Of a stretch of DNA of 32,718 nucleotides, positions 24,023 through 32,683 are shown piece by piece (position 1 is the first letter of the stretch; every line of letters begins with the position of its first letter). The stretch covers positions 1 to 32,718 of the forward strand of contig CAZIKB010000071.1 in the NCBI GenBank assembly GCA_964539665.1. Direction: 5' to 3'. The DNA comes from CAZIKB01 sp964539665. GTDB lineage: Bacteria > Zhuqueibacterota > Zhuqueibacteria > Oceanimicrobiales > Oceanimicrobiaceae. A program made the translations under genes and the position numbers. The notes under the pieces were generated by a model, which searched no databases, was not told where the DNA came from, and was given only the letters and a program-made list of their open reading frames with translations.

Positions 24023-25681
24023 ATGACACTGCAAATTTCGTGGGTTGACTGGCTGGTAATTGCGCTTTATTTTGTGTTTGTTTTAGGCATCGGAATATAT
24101 CTGAAACGATTTACAGGAACCGGCGAAGATTTCTTTTTAGCTGGCAGAAAGAACAGTTCCTGGGTGGCTGGACTTGCTTTTCTAAGCGCTAATATGGGAG
24201 CGCTGGAATTGCTGGGAATGACGGGCAATACTTTTGAATATGGCATGTTCGTGGCCCATTTTTATTGGATTGGCGCCATTCCTGCGATGCTGTTTCTCGC
24301 GGTTTACATGATGCCCTTTTACTACAGTAGTAAAATTCATTCTATACCGGGCTATTTAAAATTGCGATTTGACGAGAAGACCCGGGTGCTCAACGCCATC
24401 TCATTTGCTGTTATGACGCTTCTGGTCTCTGGCATAAATCTTTATGCCATGGCCCTGGTACTGCGAACCTTTCTTGGCTGGAACTGGGACGTGTGTATGT
24501 GGTCTTCTGCAGCAACGGTCGCTGCCTATGTTACGCTTGGCGGTTTGATGTCGGCGATATTTACCGAAATCATCCAGTTTTTTTTAATCTGGTTTGGTCT
24601 GTTGCTGGCGACAGTACTTGGTATTATCGAGATTGGCGGCTGGAATGAGATATTTGCTCGAATTCCTGATTCGATGGGAGCGTTGTGGTCTACCTCAGGC
24701 GACGCCGCTGCTAACGGAATGCAGGTCACCTGGATGGGCATTATCCTGGGACTTGGATTTGTTCTTTCATTTGGCTTCTGGACTACTGATTTCCTGGTTG
24801 TCCAGAGAGCTTTTTCTGCAAAAAATCTGCGCTCGGCCCGCATGACGCCCATCATCGCTTCTTTTTTCAAAATGGCGTTGCCGTTTATCGTGATCATGGG
24901 TGGATTGATTGCCTGGGTTCTGGCGCAGGATCCCAATAGCGGATTTACTCTGTTACAGGAAGATGGCCAGATACGCTATGATTCTGCATTACCTCTGCTG
25001 CTGGCGCGCTATTATCCCGAAGGGCTCATTGGTTTAGGCGTGACCGCTTTACTGGCTGGTTTTATGGCCGGACAGGCCGGCAATATTAGTGCATTTAATA
25101 CTGTCTGGACCTATGACATTTACTGCTCTGTGATGAATAAGACGGCTTCGGATCAGCATTATGTTTGGATGGGGCGGGTAGCAACCGTGGCCGGTATTTT
25201 GATTAGTATTGTTACCGCCTACTGGGCAAAAACTTTTCCCAGCATTATGGATTATATGCAGGCCATTTTTTCATGGGTAAATGCACCACTGTTTGCAACT
25301 ATGCTTCTGGGGATGTTTCTTGTTTGGATTACACCTAACGGCGCCTTCTGGGGACTGATTGCCGGAATGACATCATCGTTCGGTATGTTTTTAGCGGTTA
25401 AATTTAATTGGTTTTCGAGCACGCTAATCACACTGTCTGAAACCGCCAGTCCAATGGCAGCGAACTTCTGGCGGGCATGGTGGGCGTGGCTGATTTGCTT
25501 TGTGGTAACCATTGTCGTTAGCTGCGTAACCAAAGCCAAAGCCAGGGAAGAATTAGTTGGTCTGGTAAAAGGGCTTACACCATTGACCAGTCAGGCGGAT
25601 GTTCCATTTTATCAGAAACCTGCTACAATGGCAGTGTTTTCTCTGGTCATTTTTGCAGTTTTGAATTTCATATTTTGGTAA
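24023..25681 (+). CDS. Sodium:solute symporter (SSS), first of two
   Basis: A 552-residue integral membrane protein with about 13-14 hydrophobic helices and the SSS opening pattern (DWLVIALYFVFVLGIGIYLKR, then DFFLAGR at about 36-42). SIPGYLKLRF and the ALLAGFMAG block are also typical. SSS proteins couple sodium entry to uptake of sugars, sialic acid, amino acids or vitamins; the neighbours favour a sugar. GAGGTGGG lies before the ATG. A small two-helix protein follows 12 bases downstream and a second symporter after it. The pairing with a GH2 gene is common in glycan-degrading FCB bacteria. Confidence 0.9.
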   Translation: MTLQISWVDWLVIALYFVFVLGIGIYLKRFTGTGEDFFLAGRKNSSWVAGLAFLSANMGALELLGMTGNTFEYGMFVAHFYWIGAIPAMLFLAVYMMPFYYSSKIHSIPGYLKLRFDEKTRVLNAISFAVMTLLVSGINLYAMALVLRTFLGWNWDVCMWSSAATVAAYVTLGGLMSAIFTEIIQFFLIWFGLLLATVLGIIEIGGWNEIFARIPDSMGALWSTSGDAAANGMQVTWMGIILGLGFVLSFGFWTTDFLVVQRAFSAKNLRSARMTPIIASFFKMALPFIVIMGGLIAWVLAQDPNSGFTLLQEDGQIRYDSALPLLLARYYPEGLIGLGVTALLAGFMAGQAGNISAFNTVWTYDIYCSVMNKTASDQHYVWMGRVATVAGILISIVTAYWAKTFPSIMDYMQAIFSWVNAPLFATMLLGMFLVWITPNGAFWGLIAGMTSSFGMFLAVKFNWFSSTLITLSETASPMAANFWRAWWAWLICFVVTIVVSCVTKAKAREELVGLVKGLTPLTSQADVPFYQKPATMAVFSLVIFAVLNFIFW

Positions 25682-25693
25682 GGAGAACTCATT

Positions 25694-25915
25694 ATGTCGG
25701 AAAAGAAAATGCTTTCGATCTGGTTTTTTGTTGGTTTGATGCTAACAGTGTTGGGGCTAATTATTACCATCACCGGTATCAACTATATTTTTAATCCGCA
25801 GAGCAGAACAGTGTTAGCTCATTTGAATCCTAATCTCTGGTGGGGAATCATTATTTTTATATCAGGCCTGGCATTCTTAATCCCTTCCACTATTCATTAT
25901 AAATTACAGAAGTAA
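25694..25915 (+). CDS. Small two-helix membrane protein between symporters
   Basis: A 73-residue protein with two hydrophobic segments (about 8-31 and 48-68) and a basic C-terminus. A good ribosome site (AAGGAG) overlaps the end of the first symporter gene, and the second symporter begins 18 bases after its stop, so it is part of one transcript. I recognise no family. By position it could be an accessory subunit of one of the symporters. Confidence 0.7.
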   Translation: MSEKKMLSIWFFVGLMLTVLGLIITITGINYIFNPQSRTVLAHLNPNLWWGIIIFISGLAFLIPSTIHYKLQK

Positions 25916-25933
25916 ATCAGGAGGGATTATAAT

Positions 25934-27445
25934 ATGGATGCGTTTTCGACTAATTTCGGTACGATTGACTGGATTATTGTGATGGTTTACATTTGTATTC
26001 CATTGGTAATTGGTATCATGGTGAGAAAGTATATTCGTCAACTCAGCGATTTTATTGTCGCTGGCCGGTCTTTACGGATATTTCTCGCGATTGCAACTCT
26101 GACCGGTACCGAGCTGGGTCTGGTTACCGTAATGTACAATGCAGAGTTGGGTTTTAGACACGGTTTTTCCGCTTATCATGTTGCGCTGATAGAGTCAATT
26201 TGTGTTCTGGCAGTCGGTTTAACCGGATTCATTGTGTACAAATTACGCGAGTTGCGGGTTATGACCATTCCGGAATTCTATGAGATGCGGTTTGGCAGGA
26301 AGGTTCGCATCATCGGTGGCACCATTTTGGCGCTCGGTGGGATCCTGAATATGGGACTGTTTCTACAAGCGGGTGCGCGCTTCATGATGGGAGTTACGGG
26401 ATATAGCAATTTAGCAGGCTTGAAGATTTTCATGTCGGTCATGTTGATAATGGTTTTGATTTACACAGTTTTAGGTGGGATGGTTTCCGTGGTCTTAAAT
26501 GATTTTCTGCAATTCTTTGTATTATCCACTGCCATGCTCATTGGGTCCTTTTTTGTTATACAAAAGATAGGCTGGGATACGCTTTTTGAAATACCAACCG
26601 GTGTAAATGCAGCATCCTGGTTTAATCCGGTTGCAGAAGGCTCTGGTTTTGGAACGATTTATGTGATTTTTATGGTGGCGCTAACGTTTTCTGCGGCTAC
26701 GTTATGGCAATCTTCAACGCTGCGGGCTTTGTCTGCCAAGACGCCAAAAATCGCAAAACGTCTTTATGTCTGGAGTTCCATTTCATATATGGCCAGACGG
26801 GGTATTCCTATGCTTTGGGGAGTGGCTGCCTTTATCTTTGTTTCGCAGACACCCAGATTGTTTGAAGCATTTACTGGACCAGATGCGCTAAGTTCCCAAT
26901 TTGGCATGCCCATATTTATTGCCAAGGTTCTCCCCAGCGGCTTTTTAGGACTTCTAACCGCCGGTATGATGGCTGCTTTTATGTCCACGCATGACAGTTA
27001 TCTCTTGAGCTGGAGTTCAGTAATCACGCAGGATATTATTGCTCCTTTGAAAAAGAACAATTTGTCAGACAAAATGCGGTTATTGATTACACGAGTATGT
27101 ATTGTAATTATCGGGCTGTTCCTGCTATTCTGGGGACTCTGGTTTGAGGCGCCGGTGTCTTTATGGAACTATATGGCCGTTACCGGCACCATTTATCTGG
27201 CTGGGGCTTTTACCGTAGTAGGGGCCGGATTGTACTGGAAAAGAGCCAGCAAAACGGGCGCCACCATTGCTTTGTTCGCCGGGTTATTGGCTGTTTTAGG
27301 AATCGGTCCCTGGACGCAGGGAGAGCAAGTAGCATGGTATCTAACCGACAGATTTATAGGAATTATGACCTTTGTCATCGCTTTTCTGGGGATGGTCGTT
27401 GGGTCGCTTCTTTTTCCGGATAAACAAAAATCAAAGGAGGCATAA
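25934..27445 (+). CDS. Sodium:solute symporter (SSS), second of two
   Basis: A 503-residue membrane protein with about 13 helices and SSS features: DWIIVMVYICIPLVIG near the start, DFIVAGR at about 37-43, and MTIPEFYEMRFG at about 113-124. It is clearly diverged from the first symporter in sequence and length, so the two are not a recent duplication and probably carry different substrates. GGAGG lies upstream of the ATG. Its last codons contain the AGGAGG ribosome site of the 48-residue gene that follows after two bases. Confidence 0.9.
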   Translation: MDAFSTNFGTIDWIIVMVYICIPLVIGIMVRKYIRQLSDFIVAGRSLRIFLAIATLTGTELGLVTVMYNAELGFRHGFSAYHVALIESICVLAVGLTGFIVYKLRELRVMTIPEFYEMRFGRKVRIIGGTILALGGILNMGLFLQAGARFMMGVTGYSNLAGLKIFMSVMLIMVLIYTVLGGMVSVVLNDFLQFFVLSTAMLIGSFFVIQKIGWDTLFEIPTGVNAASWFNPVAEGSGFGTIYVIFMVALTFSAATLWQSSTLRALSAKTPKIAKRLYVWSSISYMARRGIPMLWGVAAFIFVSQTPRLFEAFTGPDALSSQFGMPIFIAKVLPSGFLGLLTAGMMAAFMSTHDSYLLSWSSVITQDIIAPLKKNNLSDKMRLLITRVCIVIIGLFLLFWGLWFEAPVSLWNYMAVTGTIYLAGAFTVVGAGLYWKRASKTGATIALFAGLLAVLGIGPWTQGEQVAWYLTDRFIGIMTFVIAFLGMVVGSLLFPDKQKSKEA

Positions 27446-27447
27446 AA

Positions 27448-27594
27448 ATGAGCTGGGAGTTCTTATGGAAGTTATTTTTAATCCTCACCCTCTCACTTTA
27501 CTCAATTCTCGTGGTTGTCGTTTTTTTTGGAGGATTGAAAAATATTAAAGATATGTTTGCAGATTTGAGAGAACCAACCGATTCGTCTCTGTAA
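27448..27594 (+). CDS. 48-residue single-helix membrane protein, probable symporter accessory
   Basis: This short gene begins two bases after the second symporter's stop, with a perfect AGGAGG (27435-27440) 7 bases before its ATG. The peptide has one hydrophobic helix (about 5-28) followed by a charged tail (KNIKDMFADLRE). This layout matches the tiny accessory proteins found beside some SSS transporters, for example MetS-like small subunits. Function is inferred from position and shape only. Confidence 0.7.
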   Translation: MSWEFLWKLFLILTLSLYSILVVVVFFGGLKNIKDMFADLREPTDSSL

Positions 27595-27674
27595 ACATGT
27601 GAGTTTGGTAAGCAGCTTGTTTAATTTTAGCTCTCGACATACTTAATTTGTCTGATTGATAACAGCTTCGTATT

Positions 27675-27717
27675 GTCATTCCTGTATGTTTTTAGCAGGG
27701 AAGATTGCTGGAATGAC
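27675..27717. repeat. GTCATTCC...GGAATGAC palindromic element
   Basis: Perfect 8-base inverted ends (27675-27682 and 27710-27717) in the 166-base gap before the NagB/PIG-L gene. It is a short member of the family also seen at 14196-14288 and 32340-32408. Confidence 0.55.
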
Positions 27718-27760
27718 AAAAGAGTCGAGTTTTTGGTAAGACACTAAACTGAAACTGATT

Positions 27761-30118
27761 ATGAAAAATAACAGAAAAAACAACGATAGCTCTGCAGTCG
27801 AAAATAAAGCTTTGCAGGATACTCAAAGCCCACATTATTATCCACCTGCAGAAAAGATTAAAGCAATTGAAGTCAAAAATTTCCCGGCGCTTGGTAAACT
27901 AACTGCGCTTCGATTTATTGAATGGGCGCAAAAAAATGCTGGCTCAACCATTGCGCTGCCCACTGGAAAAACACCCGAACATTTTATTAAATGGGTAAAA
28001 TTTCTACTTGATAACTGGACTACCAAGAAAACAGTGGAAATTTTAGAAGAATATGGTATTGATCCCGGTATCAAACCAAAAATGCAGAGTTTCCATATTA
28101 TACAAATTGATGAATTTTATCCAATTAATCCCCTCCAACATAACAGTTTTTATTATTATGTTAATAAGTTTTATATCAAAGGATTTAAATTAGATGCGAG
28201 TAAAGCATTGCTTATTAATTGTATGAAAATTGGACTTCCAATGGGCAAAGAGTTGCAAGACATTTGGCTTGACGGCAAAGTTGACTTGTCTCTTAGATAT
28301 CGACAGGCAGCCACAAAACAGGAGCGATTACAAAAGCAGGTTCTCGAAAATATTGATCAGTGGTGTGTCGATTACGAAAAACAAATCAGAGAGTTGGGCG
28401 GAATTGGCTTTTTTCTCGGCGGTATTGGTCCTGACGGACACATTGGATTTAATATTAAGGGTTCTAATCTGTACTCAACTACCCGGCTGACTCCAACAAA
28501 TTATGAGACTCAAGCTGCGGCTGCCTCGGATTTAGGCGGTATCGAAGTTTCAAAAAAACGACTGGTAATTACTATTGGACTTTCAACCATTAACTGCAAC
28601 CCAGATTGTTTAGCCATCATTATTGCGGCGGGAGCTGCTAAGGCTAAAATTGTCGCTGACGCTATTCAGCAGCCCAAACATATTAGATATCCGGCATCAA
28701 TTCTACAAGACCTGCCAAATGCTCGTTTTTATTTGACCCGCGGAGCTGCAAAACTTCTTTGCGAGCGCCAGTTCGAAATAGTGGTTAACAGTCAGGAAAT
28801 AAGTGATGAAGAAGTTGAAAAAATTGTTATCGATCTTGCTTTGGAAAAGAATAAAAGTGTTGAAAAACTCACTAAGGAAGATTTCAAAGACAATCGATTT
28901 AGCTCTGTTTTGCTGAAAAAACGATCAGAAAAAGTGAATGAAATAACCAGGAATGTCAGGGCCAGTTTAATTCGAAAAATTGAAGCAGGTACTGCCATCA
29001 GAACCAATAAAATATTCTGGCATACTGAACCTCACCATGACGATATTATGCTTGGCTATCTGCCATTTATCGTGCGTCATATTCGAGAGCACAGTAATCA
29101 ACACTTTTTTACTACTTTAACCAGTGGTTTTACCGCTGTTACGAATCAATACATGCTGGATTTACTGGTTAAACTCATGCGTTACATGCATCGTAATAAT
29201 TTTGAGCAATTGTTAGATGAAGGATATTTTCAACCCAATAATATCATAGGTAGGAATCGTGATGTCTGGCAATATTTAGACGGCGTTGCAGCTAAATCAA
29301 GAACGCTAAAGGATGAAGGTCAATTACGCAGGCTGTTAAGAAATCTTATCTTTGTATATGAAGAAATGGACCTCGAAAACCTGCAAAAGCGGATTAGCGA
29401 GCTCATTCACTATTTCGAGTCCCAGTATCCGGGAAAAAAAGATTTAGAACATATACAAAAACTTAAAGGTTTATGCCGGGAATGGGAAGCAGACTGTTTG
29501 TGGGGATACTTCGGCTGGCATTCAAAATCAGTTAATCATCTGCGGTTGGGATTTTACAAAGGGGATGTTTTTACAGAAGATCCCACTGTAGAACGTGATG
29601 TTTTGCCCATATTGAAAACAATTAAGAAAATTAAGCCTGATATCTTAAGCGTGGCGTTAGACCCGGAGGCAAGCGGTCCTGACACCCATTATAAGGTATT
29701 ACAAGCCATTTCAGAAGCTATGAAAATATATCAAGAAGAATCTGGACGCTCCGATCTTGAAATTTTAGGTTACCGCAATGTCTGGTATCGTTTCCATCCC
29801 AGTGAAGCAAACATGTTTATTCCTGTTTCTTTGAATATGTTTGCCCTGCAAGATAATGCGTTCAAGAATTCTTTCATATCTCAAAAAGATGCATCATTTC
29901 CGAGCTATGAACATGACGGTCCATTCTCAGAATTGGCCCAAAAAATTCAGGTTGAACAGTATCAGATGTTGAAAACCTGCCTTGGGCGGCAATTCTTTAA
30001 TGAGCATCCAAGTGCATTGATTCGGGCCACTCGCGGAATGGTATTCCTGAAAAGCATGAACCTGCAGGAATTTTTGCTGCGTTCGCGGGAGTTGAAAAAG
30101 AGTACTGAAGATTTGTAA
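27761..30118 (+). CDS. Glucosamine-6-P deaminase-like / PIG-L deacetylase-like fusion
   Basis: Residues about 30-345 are a NagB-type domain, with IDEFYP (116-121, the catalytic-Asp region), GGIGPDGHIGFN (220-231) and a lengthened loop before it. In E. coli NagB the sequence HIAFNEP supplies catalytic Glu148; here it is HIGFNIK, so that Glu is Ile. Residues about 410-785 form a PIG-L/LmbE domain with the zinc motif HTEPHHDD (421-428), typical of N-acetyl-sugar deacetylases. Larger NagB/PIG-L fusions are known in Bacteroidota-type genomes. The domains together suggest de-N-acetylation and isomerisation/deamination of an amino-sugar phosphate. The missing Glu makes the exact reaction of the first domain doubtful. 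There is no signal peptide, so it acts in the cytoplasm. Confidence 0.8.
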   Translation: MKNNRKNNDSSAVENKALQDTQSPHYYPPAEKIKAIEVKNFPALGKLTALRFIEWAQKNAGSTIALPTGKTPEHFIKWVKFLLDNWTTKKTVEILEEYGIDPGIKPKMQSFHIIQIDEFYPINPLQHNSFYYYVNKFYIKGFKLDASKALLINCMKIGLPMGKELQDIWLDGKVDLSLRYRQAATKQERLQKQVLENIDQWCVDYEKQIRELGGIGFFLGGIGPDGHIGFNIKGSNLYSTTRLTPTNYETQAAAASDLGGIEVSKKRLVITIGLSTINCNPDCLAIIIAAGAAKAKIVADAIQQPKHIRYPASILQDLPNARFYLTRGAAKLLCERQFEIVVNSQEISDEEVEKIVIDLALEKNKSVEKLTKEDFKDNRFSSVLLKKRSEKVNEITRNVRASLIRKIEAGTAIRTNKIFWHTEPHHDDIMLGYLPFIVRHIREHSNQHFFTTLTSGFTAVTNQYMLDLLVKLMRYMHRNNFEQLLDEGYFQPNNIIGRNRDVWQYLDGVAAKSRTLKDEGQLRRLLRNLIFVYEEMDLENLQKRISELIHYFESQYPGKKDLEHIQKLKGLCREWEADCLWGYFGWHSKSVNHLRLGFYKGDVFTEDPTVERDVLPILKTIKKIKPDILSVALDPEASGPDTHYKVLQAISEAMKIYQEESGRSDLEILGYRNVWYRFHPSEANMFIPVSLNMFALQDNAFKNSFISQKDASFPSYEHDGPFSELAQKIQVEQYQMLKTCLGRQFFNEHPSALIRATRGMVFLKSMNLQEFLLRSRELKKSTEDL

Positions 30119-30120
30119 AA

Positions 30121-30140
30121 ATTCAGTATTAATACAGAAT
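30121..30140. promoter_or_regulatory. Near-palindromic operator candidate
   Basis: ATTC-a-GTATTAATAC-a-GAAT: a perfect 10-base palindrome with matching outer arms, 18 of 20 positions self-complementary. It lies between the NagB/PIG-L fusion and the GHMP kinase, 83 bases before the kinase start. No regulator gene is in the window. Confidence 0.25.
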
Positions 30141-30222
30141 ATTGCGCATTGCTAAAAGATAGTGTAAATAATATTAATTCCAACAATGGAAATTTTCTAA
30201 ATAGGATTAGTAAAGAAAAAGA

Positions 30223-31335
30223 GTGAAAAGAAGACCAGACAAATTAAGTGTATCAGCGCCGGGGCGTATCTGTTTATTTGGCGAGCATCAGGATTACCTG
30301 AATCTGCCGGTTATTCCTTGTGCAATATCACTACGGATAAGTATTGAGGGGCGTCGCAGAGATGATTTAATGATCAATCTGGATTTGCCAGACATAAAAG
30401 ATAATAAATCATTTTCAATGGAATGTGAAATACCGTATGTCGAAGAAAGGGATTATTTTCGAAGTGCGATCAATGTTTTGATGCGGGATAAGATTACATT
30501 TGCAACTGGATTTGATTGTGTTGTTCGGGGAAATATCCCAATCAATTCAGGAACATCCAGTTCCTCTGCTTTGACGACTGCCTGGGTGGGATTCTTAGCA
30601 CAAATGAGTGAGCAGGCGTTAAATCTACCGCCGGAAGAACTTGCACGATATGCCCATAAAGCCGAGGTGTTGGAATTCTCTGAACCAGGCGGTATGATGG
30701 ATCATTATTCAACTGCAATAGGGGGGACCTTCTTCCTTGATTTTCATCCGCAGATATATATCGAACCAATTTACGCTGACTTAAAGACATTTGTATTGGG
30801 CGATTCTTGTGAACCGAAAGATACTAAATCTATTTTAGCACGTGTTAAAAATCAGGTAATCAAAATTACTCAATCATTAGCTACTAAATATCCGAAATTT
30901 ACTCTTCGCCAAGCCACTGTGGATGATATAAAGAAATATGCTTCTGATTTAACTGGTGAACAACTACAGTTACTGGATGGCACCATTCAGAATTATCGGA
31001 TTACATTGAATGCGAAGAAGATATTAAAGCAAAAGCCATTGGATCATAAAAAAGTCGGCTTATTGTTGAATGAGCACCAGCGCATACTACGCGATGTTCT
31101 TAAAATATCCACTCCTAAAATAGACCGGATGATAGACGCGGCCTTAGATGCAGGAGCCTTTGGCGCCAAGATAAACGGCTCTGGCGGCGGCGGATGTATG
31201 TTTGCCTATGCTCCAGAAAGTCCGCATAAAATCAAACAAGCAATTGAAGATGTCGGCGGTGAAGCGTATGTCATAAAAGTTGATGATGGAATAAGCGCCG
31301 AATTAGTTGGTGAATTAGACGCGGATAGTTTATAA
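30223..31335 (+). CDS. GHMP-family sugar 1-kinase, galactokinase-like
   Basis: The three GHMP motifs are clear: PGRICLFGEHQDY (13-25, as in galactokinase), the ATP-binding IPINSGTSSSSAL (105-117) and KINGSGGGGCMFAY (316-329). GGMMDHY (156-162) contains the likely catalytic Asp160. Family members phosphorylate galactose, GalNAc, fucose, arabinose or heptose at C1 (or mevalonate-type alcohols). The E-H-x-D-Y version in motif 1 points to a sugar kinase. Its stop overlaps the start of a sugar-1-phosphate nucleotidyltransferase (TAATG), a pairing that converts a free sugar into an NDP-sugar. It starts at GTG 30223 with a weak ribosome site. The exact sugar is unknown; a hexose or N-acetylhexosamine fits the neighbours. 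Confidence 0.88.
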   Translation: MKRRPDKLSVSAPGRICLFGEHQDYLNLPVIPCAISLRISIEGRRRDDLMINLDLPDIKDNKSFSMECEIPYVEERDYFRSAINVLMRDKITFATGFDCVVRGNIPINSGTSSSSALTTAWVGFLAQMSEQALNLPPEELARYAHKAEVLEFSEPGGMMDHYSTAIGGTFFLDFHPQIYIEPIYADLKTFVLGDSCEPKDTKSILARVKNQVIKITQSLATKYPKFTLRQATVDDIKKYASDLTGEQLQLLDGTIQNYRITLNAKKILKQKPLDHKKVGLLLNEHQRILRDVLKISTPKIDRMIDAALDAGAFGAKINGSGGGGCMFAYAPESPHKIKQAIEDVGGEAYVIKVDDGISAELVGELDADSL

Positions 31336-32207
31336 TGGGTGAAAGATTGGTCATTCTGGCCGGGGGTATTTCCTCACGGATGAAAATACCGAACACAGCA
31401 TCTGATAACATTGATGCGTATTTGAATGAGGATGCAGAACATAAGTCAAAATCCATGATTGGCGTCGGAGAAAGTCATCGTCCATTTCTTGATTACCTTT
31501 TATATAACGGTCGGGAGTCTGGATACACGGATGTCGTCATTGTTACAGGAGAGCAGGATAAATCAATCCGCGAATATTATGGCGAAAAAACGCGGGATAA
31601 TCATTTTCACGGTTTGAATATATCGTATGCGATTCAAAGTATTCCGAAGGGCAAAACTAAACCTTTGGGTACGGCAGATGCTTTATTGCAGGCTCTTAAA
31701 TTTCGGGATGATTGGCGAGGAAGGAAATTCACTTCATGCAATAGCGATAATTTATATTCACAACATGCCTTGAAATTGATATTGACTACCAAATACCAAA
31801 ATAAAATGATAGATTATGATGAGGATGCCCTGCAATTTGAAAAAAGCCGAATTGCAAAATTTGCAGTAACCATAAAAGACCAGGAAAATTTCTTATTAGA
31901 TGTCATTGAAAAACCATCATCAGAAGAAATGAAGAACGCTATGAATAAGGATGGTAGAATCGGTGTGAGCATGAATCTTTTTCGTTTTGATTACGACATG
32001 ATCTTGCCCTTTCTGGAATCCGTTCCTTTACACACTGTGCGAGATGAAAAAGAATTACCCGCTGCAGTGGTTATGATGATTAACAAATATCCTAAATCAT
32101 GTCTTGCTTTTCCACTGAGCGAACATGTCCCTGACCTTACATATCGAAATGATATTTTGGCTGTCAAGCAATATTTGAATCGACAATTCAGAAATATGCC
32201 ATTTTAG
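31335..32207 (+). CDS. Sugar-1-phosphate nucleotidyltransferase
   Basis: It opens with LVILAGGISSRMK (5-17), the nucleotide-binding G-x-G-x-R motif of this family. PLGTADAL (110-117) and NSDNLYS (136-142, in place of the usual metal-binding G-D) follow. At 290 residues it has the normal size for a single-domain enzyme. It would couple NTP with the sugar-1-phosphate made by the overlapping kinase, releasing pyrophosphate. An unusual stretch of about 20 residues separates motif 1 from the expected K-x-(M/L) lysine (KSM, 39-41). Nucleotide and sugar specificity cannot be read. The one-base TAATG overlap shows translational coupling with the kinase. Confidence 0.85.
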   Translation: MGERLVILAGGISSRMKIPNTASDNIDAYLNEDAEHKSKSMIGVGESHRPFLDYLLYNGRESGYTDVVIVTGEQDKSIREYYGEKTRDNHFHGLNISYAIQSIPKGKTKPLGTADALLQALKFRDDWRGRKFTSCNSDNLYSQHALKLILTTKYQNKMIDYDEDALQFEKSRIAKFAVTIKDQENFLLDVIEKPSSEEMKNAMNKDGRIGVSMNLFRFDYDMILPFLESVPLHTVRDEKELPAAVVMMINKYPKSCLAFPLSEHVPDLTYRNDILAVKQYLNRQFRNMPF

Positions 32208-32643
32208 AGCCTTTGATTTCAGAGAATGTCAAAGCCTGGATTGAGTTATTTAGGAAGTCCTCCTGTTTGGGATTTCAGGTTTTACAGAATGTATGAAAAG
32301 TCAGGTCGAGACCTTTCTTAACCTAACAAACATGGAGATGTCATTCTGGAAGAATCTTTTTAATTAACAGCACTTTACGTCCAAACAATTAAAATCTAAC
32401 AGAATGACAAACACTTAGTTTACGCGTTTTCACTCAGGCTCTGAAGATTGACCACCAGATAAACGTTTCATACCAAGAAAAAGCCTTGATATTTTTGAAT
32501 TAATTATTAAATTAGTTTTGAGTCAGAAACAGAGCAAGACCGAAAAGGAATCAGCAAATACGTTGAAGTTAAATTAATAGATTGGCGATAATAAAAAATA
32601 AATTGAAGCAGAATATATTGTCGTAAACGGGAAAATTGGAGTA
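32208..32643. other. Intergenic region after the nucleotidyltransferase
   Basis: No gene is seen. It contains the repeat element at 32340-32408. A weak sigma70-like pair TTGAAG (32563-32568) and GATAAT (32587-32592), 18 bases apart, could serve the tRNA-like sequence at 32644. Confidence 0.4.
32340..32408. repeat. GTCATTCT...AGAATGAC palindromic element
   Basis: GTCATTCT (32340-32347) pairs with AGAATGAC (32401-32408). The left arm continues into GGAAGAATCTT, the same string as in the element at 14196-14288. Confidence 0.55.
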
Positions 32644-32683
32644 GCCACCGTAGCTCAATTGGTAGAGCAGCTGATTCGTAATC
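32644..32683 (+). tRNA. 5' half of tRNA-Thr (anticodon CGU), interrupted
   Basis: The sequence gives a 5' acceptor arm GCCACCG, U8-A9, a D-arm (GCTC paired with GAGC around AATTGGTA), A26, a 27-31 arm GCTGA, and the anticodon loop TTCGTAA with CGT at 32677-32679. Positions 39-43 should read TCAGC; after TC (32682-32683) the sequence becomes TTACTTTC and no T-arm (GGTTCGA-type) appears in the 35 bases left. So the gene is truncated, split by an inserted sequence, or cut by an assembly error. The rest of the tRNA is not elsewhere in the window as far as I can see. Confidence 0.75.

Noticed and set aside
24526..24936. 136-codon minus-strand open frame inside the first symporter
   Set aside because: Antisense shadow of membrane-helix codons; no supporting features.
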